NCBI GenBank assembly: GCA_020072765.1
Contig: JAIQGD010000024.1
Location: 1 to 47,793 of the forward strand
Origin: Terriglobia bacterium
GTDB lineage: Bacteria > Acidobacteriota > Terriglobia > Acidiferrales > UBA7541
Length of the DNA stretch: 47,793 nt
Direction: 5' to 3'
The notes beneath the pieces were generated by a model that did no database searches, was not told the DNA's origin, and saw only the letters and a program-made list of their open reading frames with translations. Below, in pieces: positions 37,088-44,922 of this stretch (the stretch's first letter is position 1; every line of letters starts with the position of its first letter). Both the position numbers and the translations under genes were made by a program.

Positions 37088-38098
37088 ATGAAACATACCA
37101 TCACATTGATTCCCGGAGACGGGATTGGACCAGAAGTGGCTGTGGCCGTTAAGAAAATCATCGCCGCGGCGGGCGTGGAGATCACCTGGGAAGAGATGTC
37201 CGCGCGGGGCGACATTGACCGCCGCGGCGACGAGCTCGCGCAGTCGGCCGTAGTGGCATCCATCCGCAAAAACGGCGTGGCGCTGAAGGGGCCGCTGGCG
37301 ACAGCGGTGGCCATGGGCCCGCCCAGCATCAACGTGGGCTTGCGCAAGGCGCTCGATCTCTACGCCAACGTGCGTCCCGTCAAGAACCTGAAAGGTGTGT
37401 CCTCGCGCTACTACGATGTGGACATGGTGCTGATCCGGGAGAACACCGAAGACCTGTACGCCGGACTGGAGCACGAGGTGGTGCCGGGCGTGGTCGAAAG
37501 CCTGAAGATCATCACCGAAAGAGCCTCGACGCGCATCGCCCGGTTCGCCTTCGAGTACGCCCGCAAGTGGAACCGCAAGAAGATTCACGGCATCCACAAA
37601 GCCAACATCATGAAGATGTCCGACGGCCTGTTCCTCACCTCCATCCGCAAGGTGGCCGCCCAATACCCGGACATCGAATACATCGAGATGATCATCGACA
37701 ACGCGTGCATGCAGATGGTGCTCAACCCGCACCAGTTCGACATGCTGCTGCTCACCAATCTCTACGGCGACATCATGAGCGACCTGGCCGCGGGACTGGT
37801 CGGCGGGCTCGGCGTGGTTCCCAGCGGGAACATCGGCGAAAACGTGGCCATCTTCGAGGCTGTGCACGGCACCGCCCCGGACATCGCGGGCAAGGGCATC
37901 GCCAATCCCACCGCCCTGCTCATGAGCGCCATCATGATGCTCGAATACCTGGATGAAGTGGCGGCCTCGCAGCAAATCGAAGCCGCTCTGCACCAGGTCT
38001 ACCGCGAAGGCAAGTCGCTCACGCGCGACGTGGGCGGCGCCGCCACCACCGCGGAGTTCACCGACGCGGTCATGGGAGCGCTCGCCGCCAAGGTGTAG
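37088..38098 (+). CDS. NAD-type isocitrate dehydrogenase (isocitrate/isopropylmalate dehydrogenase family)
   Basis: This enzyme probably oxidises isocitrate to 2-oxoglutarate in the TCA cycle. The 336-residue product has [13 protein letters not shown], the substrate loop [20 protein letters not shown] (Ser-Asn as in isocitrate rather than isopropylmalate enzymes), [29 protein letters not shown], the metal-binding [13 protein letters not shown] and [17 protein letters not shown]. That last loop lacks the Lys-Tyr pair of NADP enzymes, favouring NAD. Homoisocitrate or tartrate dehydrogenase are less likely alternatives. It is divergent from the erpA-like gene and competes with aceA for isocitrate. 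Confidence 0.9.
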   Translation: MKHTITLIPGDGIGPEVAVAVKKIIAAAGVEITWEEMSARGDIDRRGDELAQSAVVASIRKNGVALKGPLATAVAMGPPSINVGLRKALDLYANVRPVKNLKGVSSRYYDVDMVLIRENTEDLYAGLEHEVVPGVVESLKIITERASTRIARFAFEYARKWNRKKIHGIHKANIMKMSDGLFLTSIRKVAAQYPDIEYIEMIIDNACMQMVLNPHQFDMLLLTNLYGDIMSDLAAGLVGGLGVVPSGNIGENVAIFEAVHGTAPDIAGKGIANPTALLMSAIMMLEYLDEVAASQQIEAALHQVYREGKSLTRDVGGAATTAEFTDAVMGALAAKV

Positions 38099-38130
38099 AA
38101 ACGTCCGGCTCGCACGCCGCACGCCAACCG

Positions 38131-38517
38131 TTACGGAGCGACCGCCTCGATGGAATGGACCGCGATCGTGTTCGTTTCCTCATTCAGGACGCCGGTCACC
38201 TTCACTTTTTGCGCGGCGTATTTGTCCGCCAGCTTGGAGTCGTCCAGCTTGTAGGCCTTGTCCTTCACCACCAACACGTAGGAGCCACCGAAGTTTTTCA
38301 CGCACTTGCGCACGCAGTCGGCGGCCGAGGCGCCCATCGTCCCGCTCTTCAGCATCTCGGCGTGGGAATGCGTGGACGAATGAACGTTCAATGCGCACTG
38401 CGAATCGGAAATCTCTCCCTTGAACACTTCCTCGCGCCCGCCCGCGGCAAACGCGACCAGCCCGGCCGAAATCACGGCAATCGCAGACCACAAGATCGAA
38501 CGGCGTGTACGCATCAT
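38131..38517 (-). CDS. Small secreted Cys-containing protein, paralogue 2
   Basis: The 128-residue product has an N-terminal hydrophobic signal segment (ILWSAIAVISAGLVAFAAG). Its mature domain is related to the protein at 27616-27963: ISDSQCALNVHS, a His-containing insert (THSHAEMLKSG), CVRKCVKNFGGSYVLVVKDKAYKL and KYAAQKVKVTGVLNEETNTI. The conserved parts are SDxxC, CxxxCVK and YAAQKV. It lies convergent with the isocitrate dehydrogenase gene and away from metal genes. Function unknown; probably periplasmic. Confidence 0.75.
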   Translation of the reverse strand: MMRTRRSILWSAIAVISAGLVAFAAGGREEVFKGEISDSQCALNVHSSTHSHAEMLKSGTMGASAADCVRKCVKNFGGSYVLVVKDKAYKLDDSKLADKYAAQKVKVTGVLNEETNTIAVHSIEAVAP

Positions 38518-38805
38518 CAGTCTCCTTGAATGACGCCGCCGGGCACCCGGAAGGCTGGATGTGGCTCGCTCGCCTGGCGCGAACCCAGCGGCGGCGTGGT
38601 GGCTACTCTGAAGCTTGGGCCCACGGTAAATCAGGACCTTGTGGTCGTCAATTCAACCCCAGTACTGGTGTGCCGTGCTGATTATTGCCTTCGGCCAGTC
38701 TGGGCGGGTTGGCCCACAGCCAGTGGCGTATTGGCGACGCCCGGCGCGCCGCGCCCGGGACGCTTCCCCGCCCTTTGCTAGACTCGGCCCAGAAGGAGGC
38801 CTTCC
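38518..38805. other. Intergenic stretch with nothing recognised
   Basis: This 288-bp divergent gap lies between the small secreted Cys gene and the membrane-anchored unknown. It should hold both promoters. Only the strong aaggagg RBS just before 38806 is clear. Confidence 0.35.
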
Positions 38806-39492
38806 ATGCCGGACGTGCCGTGGTCGAAAATTCTCTATCGCGTCCTGAGTTGGGGCACGCTCGCGGCGCTAGTGGTGACGCTCCTGCTCATCCTGCGCAA
38901 GTCACCGCCTCCCGAGGTCCCCAACGACCCCGCCGCCGCCGCGCGCATCGAGCAAAAATTCATTGCCGCGGAACAGGCCCGCGCCGCTGGGCAACCTGCG
39001 GAAGTGCATCTGGATCGCACCGAGCTGAATTCTTACCTGGCGCAGAATCTGGAGCTCGAGGGCTCCGCGCCGGCAAATACCGCCGCCGCTTCCGGCGCCG
39101 CAAATCCGGACCCCGCCGCGGGTGCGCCGGCGGGCGGCGCGGCCCCGGGCCGGCCAGCGGGCAATCAGCCGACCGTGGAAGAAGTGCGCTCGACGGTGAA
39201 GGACGTGAAGATCGGCTTGGAGGGCGATTTGGTGAAGGCCTACGTCGTCTTCGACTTTCACGGCAAGGATTTGTCGCTGGAACTCGACGGGCGCCTCGGC
39301 TCGCAGGACGGCTACCTCAAGTTCCAGCCCGTCGCGGGAAGATTCGGGTCGCTTCCGCTGCCCCAATCCGCGCTGGATTCGGCCGTGCAGCAGTTGATGG
39401 CCTCGCCCGAAAACCGGGAAAAACTCCGCCTGCCGCCCGACATTAGCCGCATCCAGATTGTGAATGGCGAGCTGGTGATCTCGTATCAGTGA
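38806..39492 (+). CDS. Membrane-anchored protein of unknown function
   Basis: The 228-residue product has one N-terminal membrane segment (VLSWGTLAALVVTLLLILRK). A mostly helical region follows (RIEQKFIAAEQARAAGQPAEVHLDRTELNSYLAQNLEL), then an Ala/Gly/Pro-rich spacer (about 85-125) and a C-terminal beta-rich domain (VKDVKIGLEGDLVKAYVVFDFHGKDLSLEL, RLPPDISRIQIVNGELVISYQ). The strong RBS aaggagg precedes the ATG. The layout suggests a periplasmic domain tethered to the inner membrane. I do not recognise the family. It is monocistronic and followed by a MITE-like repeat. Confidence 0.75.
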   Translation: MPDVPWSKILYRVLSWGTLAALVVTLLLILRKSPPPEVPNDPAAAARIEQKFIAAEQARAAGQPAEVHLDRTELNSYLAQNLELEGSAPANTAAASGAANPDPAAGAPAGGAAPGRPAGNQPTVEEVRSTVKDVKIGLEGDLVKAYVVFDFHGKDLSLELDGRLGSQDGYLKFQPVAGRFGSLPLPQSALDSAVQQLMASPENREKLRLPPDISRIQIVNGELVISYQ

Positions 39493-39572
39493 CGATCCGC
39501 GAGGTTTGCGTCCCGGATGCTTTTGCGGGACGGCAAGGATCATCGTCCTCAGAAAGGCGTTTCGGCTTCCTT

Positions 39573-39703
39573 TGCAGGATGCTGAAAGACCCGGCCGGAA
39601 AGCTTTGTGGGTCGCGGCTTCAGCCGCGACATAGGCGCCGTAGAATCAAGGGGGCTTTAGCCCCTGAAGTTCCCTGGAAAGTATTTTTCAGCACCCTATT
39701 AGA
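39573..39703 (+). repeat. MITE-like element with terminal inverted repeats, copy 1
   Basis: The left end GCAGGATGCTGAAAG and the right end TTTTTCAGCACCCTATT are near-inverted repeats. Inside are two perfect hairpins: GTCGCGGC/GCCGCGAC (39611-39630) and GGGGC/GCCCC (39651-39664). Copy 2 at 44760-44888 has the same parts in the same order. No protein is encoded. Confidence 0.7.
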
Positions 39704-39723
39704 CGGGATCGACTCCCCGCGCT

Positions 39724-41328
39724 TCAAGCCTTCGGGAGGGCGTCGCCCGGCACCCACCACCCGTGCACTTGGCTGTAAATGCGGTACGGCAACCGCACCG
39801 TGGCCACCGGCCCGTCTTCCATGTGCAGCGCATCCACGATCACCAGGTCCGAGCGCCCGCCTTCCAGCAGACGGTTGGCCACACCCACGAGGTACCCATC
39901 GCCTTCCGGCGCATTCTTGCTGCGCGGAATGAAGCAGCACTCCTGCAGGCTGGAATCGTCGCCGATGAAGAATTCCGACGTGGCGCGCGTGGCGTGGTCG
40001 AATCGCGTGTAGGAATTCGTCGGCCGGAACGCCAGGTTGCCCAGCTTCGGATTCAGCGGCTTGGTGGGGTCGGTCGTGGGCATGAAACCGATGCGATACG
40101 GCAGCGTCTGGTACCGGTCGTCCTGCCGCGGCAGCACACCGGCCTGGGGATAGAGCCGCTCCATGCTGTATTCCGAAATATCCTTCTTCGACAGATCCAC
40201 CGACAGGCGCGTGACGTAACCCACCGCGGACTTCGGATCGAACGGCTCGCCGTGCAGATTGGGAAAGAACGGGAACTGATTCTTCAGCGCCATGTCCATG
40301 TCGACGTACATCTTGTTGCCGTCAGAGAACGCGCCCATCACGTGCGTGGCGCAGCGTTCCGGCCCCTTGAACCAGCGCACGTCTTTGCCGTCGCCTCCGC
40401 GCTCCATCACGCCGAACCATGTGGGCAGCGTCGAATCCCACGCGTAGTGGACCTGCCCCTGCTTCATCCGCTCGACGTTGGTGGCCATCGGAATCACCAG
40501 GAACGCCACGTACTTCTGCGACACCGCGAAGTCGTGCACCATGCCGACGTAGGGCGCCTTGATCCACGCCTGCCAGGTGATGTGGCCCTTGGCGTCCGCC
40601 GAGAAGACGCAGACGTCGTCGGTGGCGAAGCCCTTGGCTTCGTAGCCGAACGAAATCATTTCTCCCGTGGTGTAGTCGAACTTCGGATGCGCGGTGTGCG
40701 TCAGGCTCTTCAATTCCCCGTGGTAGGTGTAGTAATCGTCCACCGTTTCGAGCGTCAGCGGATTCATCGCCACGGGCGGGCTATCCTCCTTGAGCGCGAA
40801 CAGGTGCCCGTGATGGAACACGACGTGCGTGTTGGCCGTGCCGCGGCTCACCTGGGCGACGCTGGGATCGTCGGTGAAGTGGTTGCGGTACATCCCGAAC
40901 AGCCTCTTGCGCGCCGCCGCCTGCGCCTTGAACCGCTGCGTGCGGGCGTAGCGCGACTTGAAATCCACGTGCCCGTTGGCGATGCGGAACATGCTGACGT
41001 GCCCTTCCCCGTCAAACGGGATGTTGCCGGTCATCGGGGGATATTGCCAGTCCGGCCCCACGCGATAGAACGCGCCGTTGATGCTCGCGGGAATCTCGCC
41101 CTCGACGTCGCAGTCCTGGATGTCGCATTCGCTGCGGAACGGGCCCGCGCCTCCCAAATAGGAAGCGGTCGGAAAATGCACGGTCTCCGCATGCGCCGAA
41201 GGCGCAAAGGACGACGCGCCCAGCACCGCGCCCGTCCCCGCCGCCGTCGCCAGCGTGCCCATAAAACTGCGGCGATCCATGCCCTTGCCGCTGCCGGTCT
41301 TCTTCGGCTGCTTGGATTTTCTGCTCAT
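39724..41328 (-). CDS. Carotenoid cleavage oxygenase with Tat signal
   Basis: This non-heme iron enzyme of the carotenoid/stilbene oxygenase family cleaves polyene or stilbene double bonds. From the ATG at 41328 (RBS ggaggt) the product has 534 residues. The N-terminus carries a twin-arginine signal (MDRRSFMGTLATAAG, residues 17-31; cleavage near AHAETV). The four iron-binding His are probably H214 (HTAHPKFDY), H265 (MVHDFA), H329 (ERCATHVMG) and H522 (QVHGWWVPG). An exported member is less usual, since many family enzymes are cytoplasmic. It lies last on the strand behind ctaA, ctaB and DUF420. The substrate is unknown. Confidence 0.9.
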   Translation of the reverse strand: MSRKSKQPKKTGSGKGMDRRSFMGTLATAAGTGAVLGASSFAPSAHAETVHFPTASYLGGAGPFRSECDIQDCDVEGEIPASINGAFYRVGPDWQYPPMTGNIPFDGEGHVSMFRIANGHVDFKSRYARTQRFKAQAAARKRLFGMYRNHFTDDPSVAQVSRGTANTHVVFHHGHLFALKEDSPPVAMNPLTLETVDDYYTYHGELKSLTHTAHPKFDYTTGEMISFGYEAKGFATDDVCVFSADAKGHITWQAWIKAPYVGMVHDFAVSQKYVAFLVIPMATNVERMKQGQVHYAWDSTLPTWFGVMERGGDGKDVRWFKGPERCATHVMGAFSDGNKMYVDMDMALKNQFPFFPNLHGEPFDPKSAVGYVTRLSVDLSKKDISEYSMERLYPQAGVLPRQDDRYQTLPYRIGFMPTTDPTKPLNPKLGNLAFRPTNSYTRFDHATRATSEFFIGDDSSLQECCFIPRSKNAPEGDGYLVGVANRLLEGGRSDLVIVDALHMEDGPVATVRLPYRIYSQVHGWWVPGDALPKA

Positions 41329-41396
41329 CGGACCTCCGGACTTCTGTCTTCGTGGCACAGCCACCCTTGGCTGTGCTCTTACCTTGGGCCGACATC

Positions 41397-41849
41397 CTAC
41401 ACGCCCGGCGGCACGCCCACCGGCGGGTAGGCGCGATACAGCAGCCAGTAAATCACCACGCCGGTGACCGACACGTACAGCCAAAGCGGAAGCGTCCAGC
41501 GGGCAATGGCTCGGTGCCGGGCGATCTGCTCCCGCAGCGCGCGCGTGAGCGTGATCAGCACGAGCGGCACAATTGCGGCGGCCAGAATCGTGTGCGAAAT
41601 CAGCAGCGTGAAATAGGCCGGGCGAATCCATCCATGCCCGCCGAACCGCACCACGCCCGCGTGCGCGTGAAAATAGAGGTAAAAGACGAGGAAAAGTACC
41701 GAAGATAGAAATGCCGCGACCATGCAGAAGCGGTGCAGAAGAACCCGGCCCCGCCGGATGAAAGCGTATCCGCAAAGCAGCAGCGCCGTGGAAGCCGCAT
41801 TGAGCCACGCGTTGAGCAACGGTAGGGACCACAGAGCGGGAAATTTCAT
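41397..41849 (-). CDS. DUF420 membrane protein (CtaM-like)
   Basis: The 150-residue product has about four membrane segments (LNAASTALLLCGYAFI, VAAFLSSVLFLVFYLYFH, AYFTLLISHTILAAAIVPLVLITL, LPLWLYVSVTGVVIYWLLY). Conserved His (LLHRFCMVAAF, FHAHAG, LLISHTILA, IARHRAIARWT) are typical of DUF420. Firmicute members (CtaM) are needed for heme-copper oxidase activity. It sits 37 bp after ctaB, which supports a role in oxidase assembly, possibly heme or copper handling. Its exact job here is inferred. Confidence 0.87.
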   Translation of the reverse strand: MKFPALWSLPLLNAWLNAASTALLLCGYAFIRRGRVLLHRFCMVAAFLSSVLFLVFYLYFHAHAGVVRFGGHGWIRPAYFTLLISHTILAAAIVPLVLITLTRALREQIARHRAIARWTLPLWLYVSVTGVVIYWLLYRAYPPVGVPPGV

Positions 41850-41886
41850 CAGAAACGCGCGCTCGCGGGCCGCGCCAGGACGACAC

Positions 41887-42783
41887 TCATCGCATCGCCA
41901 GCTTGTCGAGAATCATCCACAGCAGCAGCAGCGGAATATGGGCCACGGTGGCGTGCATCAGCCATTTGGCGCGCGCGTTGGTCCGCGAGCGGTTGGCCCA
42001 CAGCCCCACCTGCAGCAGAACCATCCCCAGCGCCAGCGACCCGAAAAAGTAAGCAATGCCCGCCATGCCGACGACCGACGGCAGCGCGCTCACCCACACC
42101 AGAATCGCCGACGTGCAAATGATCTGGCGGAACGTGGCGTCGCCCTTGGGGTCCACCGTGGGAAGCATGCGGATGCCCGCGCGGGCGTAGTCTTCGCGGT
42201 AGATCCACGCAATGGCCATGAAATGCGGGAATTGCCAGAAGAACAAAATGCCGAACAGCACCCATCCGCCCAAAGAAAGCGAGCCGTGAGCGGCAGCCCA
42301 TCCGATCACCGGGGGCAGCGCTCCGGGAATCGCGCCCACCGCCGTCGAAAGCGTCGTGCGCGTCTTGAGCGGCGTGTAAAGCCCCAGATACAGCGCGGAG
42401 GTAGCCAGGGCCACCAGACACGCGAGTCCGCTGACGCCCAGAGCCAGCCACGCCGCGCCGAGGATCGTCGCGCCCACGCCAAACCGCAGCACCTCGCGCG
42501 GCAGCAACAGCCCCGAAGGCAGCGGCCGGGCCGCCGTCCGCCGCATGCGCGCATCCATCTCCCGCTCAATGTATTGATTGAGCGACGCCGCTCCGCCCGC
42601 CACCAGCATCGTGCCGAACACCGTGTGCAGCAACCGCGCCCACTCCAGCCGTCCCGTCGAGCCGAGGTAGAAACCCGCGATGGTGGTGATCACCACCAGG
42701 AACGTCACGTCGGGCTTCATCAGCACGACGTACGCCCACGGCTTGTCGAACGTCGAGACGCTTTCGGCGCGCAGCTCGTTCAT
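41887..42783 (-). CDS. ctaB: Protoheme IX farnesyltransferase (heme O synthase)
   Basis: CtaB/CyoE attaches a farnesyl group to heme B, making heme O. The 298-residue membrane protein has about eight to nine helices and the prenyl-diphosphate-binding motif NQYIEREMDARMRRTAARPLP, preceded by VLMKPDVTFLVVITTIAGFYLG. The second Asp-rich loop region (IYREDYARAGIRMLPTVDP) is also clear. It starts 9 bp after ctaA, so the two steps heme B to O to A are in one operon. Its farnesyl diphosphate could come from the ispA product at 11.8 kb. Confidence 0.95.
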   Translation of the reverse strand: MNELRAESVSTFDKPWAYVVLMKPDVTFLVVITTIAGFYLGSTGRLEWARLLHTVFGTMLVAGGAASLNQYIEREMDARMRRTAARPLPSGLLLPREVLRFGVGATILGAAWLALGVSGLACLVALATSALYLGLYTPLKTRTTLSTAVGAIPGALPPVIGWAAAHGSLSLGGWVLFGILFFWQFPHFMAIAWIYREDYARAGIRMLPTVDPKGDATFRQIICTSAILVWVSALPSVVGMAGIAYFFGSLALGMVLLQVGLWANRSRTNARAKWLMHATVAHIPLLLLWMILDKLAMR

Positions 42784-42792
42784 GAATCTTCC

Positions 42793-43725
42793 CTACGCTC
42801 CCGTGCCACTGGACGAACCTGCCGGAGCCGAGGCCGCGACCGCCGCGGGCCCGGTCAGCCGGAAACACGCCATCATCAGCACCACCGACGAAGCCAGCGT
42901 CAGCGCGCCGCCCAACACATGCGCCACCAACAGCGTCACCAGAAACGTCACCGGCTCCACAAAATGCGGCGCGGAGGTCATGGCCCACCACGCCGCCAGA
43001 CCCAGCAGAAATTGAATCCCAAAAAAGGAGTGCAGCAGCGCCACTCCGACGCGCAGTTCCCGCACCCCGCGAAAACGCTTTTTCACCGCGCGGCCCGCCC
43101 AGAAAACCATCACCGTGACGACGCAGGCGCCCACCACGTGCGGCGTCAGGTCCAGCGCCCCGTGGCGCAGCGCGGCGCCCAGCAGGATTTGCACCACGAT
43201 GGCGATCGTCGTCCAGAAGGTGAGCGTGCGCGCGCTCGGAGATCCGGCGTCGGCCAGATGCGGAAGGTCGCGCTGCCACCAGGGGCTCAGATACAGTGTG
43301 AGCCCCACGATGGTGAGAAGAAACAATTGCGCCAGTGTGGCATGCACCGTCGCCGAGAGCCCCGGATTGCCCATCAGCACGCGAATCCCGCCCAGCACCG
43401 CCTGCGCGATCACCAGCGCCAGCGCGTTCCACCCCAGCCGCCGCGCCAGGGGCCGGCGGTCGGCGCGCGCGATCCAGATGGCCAGCACCAGCGTGAGAAT
43501 CGCGACGATGCCCGCGATCACGCGGTGGCTGTACTCGAAGCGCGTCCCGCCCACCATCGGCGGTATCAGCCGGCCGTAGGCCAGCGGCCAGTCGGGAACC
43601 GAGTCTCCCGCTTCGTTGTTGGTCACCAGCGCCCCGGCCAGAAGAAGCAGAACGGTGAAAAACGACGTGACGAAGGCAAAACGGTACAGGCCGAGCGAAG
43701 GCTGCGTTTGATCGGACGATGTCAT
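42793..43725 (-). CDS. ctaA: Heme A synthase (CtaA/COX15)
   Basis: CtaA oxidises the C8 methyl of heme O to formyl, giving heme A for aa3/caa3 oxidases. The 310-residue product has about eight helices: LVTNNEAGDSVPDWPLAYGRLIPP is the typical first loop, and RFEYSHRVIAGIVAIL and SATVHATLAQLFLL carry heme-ligand His in the first half. HGALDLTPHVVGACVV and VAHVLGGALTL carry those in the second. It is the first gene of the ctaA-ctaB-DUF420-carotenoid oxygenase strand run. The oxidase subunits are not in the window. Confidence 0.93.
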   Translation of the reverse strand: MTSSDQTQPSLGLYRFAFVTSFFTVLLLLAGALVTNNEAGDSVPDWPLAYGRLIPPMVGGTRFEYSHRVIAGIVAILTLVLAIWIARADRRPLARRLGWNALALVIAQAVLGGIRVLMGNPGLSATVHATLAQLFLLTIVGLTLYLSPWWQRDLPHLADAGSPSARTLTFWTTIAIVVQILLGAALRHGALDLTPHVVGACVVTVMVFWAGRAVKKRFRGVRELRVGVALLHSFFGIQFLLGLAAWWAMTSAPHFVEPVTFLVTLLVAHVLGGALTLASSVVLMMACFRLTGPAAVAASAPAGSSSGTGA

Positions 43726-43904
43726 GGCTGCAAAAGTCTCCCTATTTTATGAAGGCTGCAAGGAAAAGGCAAAGGCATAAATCCGCAGAGATGACCCTAA
43801 CAATTCACGCCCGCCGATTCAAGGAAATGTTGCTCTAAGCGAGCCGGAGGCGAGCCCGATTCCCTCCTGACGGGCGCGGCGCTGCGCCACCGCTTGCCTG
43901 AGCC

Positions 43905-43939
43905 GTCATTCTGAGGAGTGCAGCGACGAAGAATCTCCC
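43905..43939 (+). repeat. GTCATTC(C/T)GAGGAG-type interspersed repeat, copy 2
   Basis: It begins gtcattctgaggagtgca and ends near gaagaatctccc. It differs from the copy at 12667 at only a few positions by eye. Confidence 0.65.
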
Positions 43940-44008
43940 TTCGATGTGCGCGGTCGCCTCGGCGGCCGCCGAAGAGAGCTCCCTCGTCCGCCGCGGTGGG
44001 CGAAAACA

Positions 44009-44025
44009 GCCGGCGAGACGCCGGC
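44009..44025 (+). repeat. GCCGGCG hairpin repeat
   Basis: GCCGGCG (44009-44015), AGA, CGCCGGC (44019-44025): a perfect 7-bp stem followed by gctac, about 30 bp beyond the end of the NTF2-like gene. Similar units are common intergenic repeats in GC-rich genomes. It could also act as a terminator for the minus-strand gene. Confidence 0.45.
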
Positions 44026-44052
44026 GCTACCGAAGCAAACACCCGGCACGAA

Positions 44053-44562
44053 TCACTTGGCGGGCGCCGGCTCCGGCAGAGGCGTTCCCTGCTGCAGGAT
44101 CAACTGCCATCCTTTCGAGGTGGCCACCCACACGGACGCAATGCGCATGTGAACGGTCAGCGGCGCCATCCCTGTCACTCCGGGGCGCGGAACCATGCCC
44201 ACTTCGGCCAGAGCCGTAACCACCGCACCGCCGTCAAACAGAGTCGCCTTGAGGTCCTTGCTTTCGAACTTGTTGAGGTCGTAGGGACCCTTTCCGAGCA
44301 TGTCCAGGAACTCGGCCTTGTTCTGCAGGATCGCGTTGCCGTGAATGAAGGTTGCGTTATCGGCCATCATCCGCCCAATCGCGGCAGCATCCCCGGTGGC
44401 GGTGGCGTGCAGGAATTGCTTCTGCAGGTCTAGCGCCTGCGCTTCGGTCAACTGTTTTCCGGCACCCTGCGCCCGGGCCGCCCGCGGCGCGGCGGCACAT
44501 GCGATTCCCAGCGCCAGGACCATAATCCCACTCATTGAGAACGCAGTCATTCCACGCATCAT
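44053..44562 (-). CDS. Secreted NTF2-like protein (DUF4440/SnoaL type)
   Basis: The 169-residue product has a signal peptide (SMSGIMVLALGIACAAA, cleavage near ARAQG) and one NTF2-like cone domain. ALDLQKQFLHATATGDAAAIGRMMADNATFIHGNA is the DUF4440 signature, followed by NKAEFLDML, VTALAEVGMV and RIASVWVATSKGWQLILQQGTPL. Such domains bind small molecules or act as enzymes; the function is not predictable here. It is monocistronic. Confidence 0.83.
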   Translation of the reverse strand: MMRGMTAFSMSGIMVLALGIACAAAPRAARAQGAGKQLTEAQALDLQKQFLHATATGDAAAIGRMMADNATFIHGNAILQNKAEFLDMLGKGPYDLNKFESKDLKATLFDGGAVVTALAEVGMVPRPGVTGMAPLTVHMRIASVWVATSKGWQLILQQGTPLPEPAPAK

Positions 44563-44759
44563 CGAGTTGCCTCCTCGGCGGCTTGCATTGATTCCGGCGC
44601 GCGGATTCTATCAGGAGCCATGCAAAAGTGAAACATAGAGACGATGAGGAAGCAAAGCAGGCCGAGGAGGCACAGGAATCTCAGGAACGGCATTCACCGC
44701 AGAGCCGCAGACAACGCCGAGAGAACCAGTGCAGGCGACAGGACCGTGCAACCCAGCCC
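44563..44759. other. Intergenic region upstream of the NTF2-like gene
   Basis: It contains the promoter region of the minus-strand NTF2-like gene and, at about 44690-44725, a caccgcagagccgcagac-type low-complexity repeat related in inverted form to 17850-17910. No coding sequence is supported. Confidence 0.4.
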
Positions 44760-44888
44760 TTTAGCAGGATGCTGAAAAACTTTGAGAGCTTTGTGGGTCG
44801 CGGCTCCAGCCGCGACATGAGCGCCGTAAAATCAATGGGGCTTTAGCCCCTGAAGTTCCCTGGGGCGTATTTTTCAGCACCCTGTTAG
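44760..44888 (+). repeat. MITE-like element with terminal inverted repeats, copy 2
   Basis: The left end AGCAGGATGCTGAAAAA (44763-44779) and the right end TTTTTCAGCACCCTGTT (44870-44886) are inverted repeats with 15 of 17 positions matching. Internal hairpins lie at 44797-44816 (GTCGCGGC/GCCGCGAC) and 44837-44850 (GGGGC/GCCCC). Flanks ttta/ttaga are AT-rich, but a clear target-site duplication is not seen. It lies just beyond the end of ltaE. Confidence 0.75.
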
Positions 44889-44922
44889 ATCGCCGCTCCT
44901 GCCCGGCGCACGCCGCTCCGCG

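Larger units (their letters stand above)
43726..44052. other. Intergenic region with repeats
   Basis: This roughly 330-bp gap lies between ctaA and the NTF2-like gene. It holds repeat copies at 43905-43939 and 44009-44025 and the ctaA upstream region. A frame at 43797-44042 reads through these repeats and has Arg/Ala/Gly-rich translation, so I do not call it a gene. Confidence 0.5.

Noticed and set aside
39724-41886. N-terminal extension of the carotenoid oxygenase to 720 residues
   Set aside because: The extra part is DUF420 read in the wrong frame; the ATG at 41328 has a good RBS and is followed by a Tat signal.
43797-44042. Possible small gene between ctaA and the NTF2-like gene
   Set aside because: The translation comes from interspersed repeats (Arg/Ala/Gly-rich) and has no RBS.
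44628-44846. Possible small plus-strand gene
   Set aside because: It covers a low-complexity repeat and half of the MITE-like element; the peptide is Glu/Gln/Arg-rich without a plausible fold.
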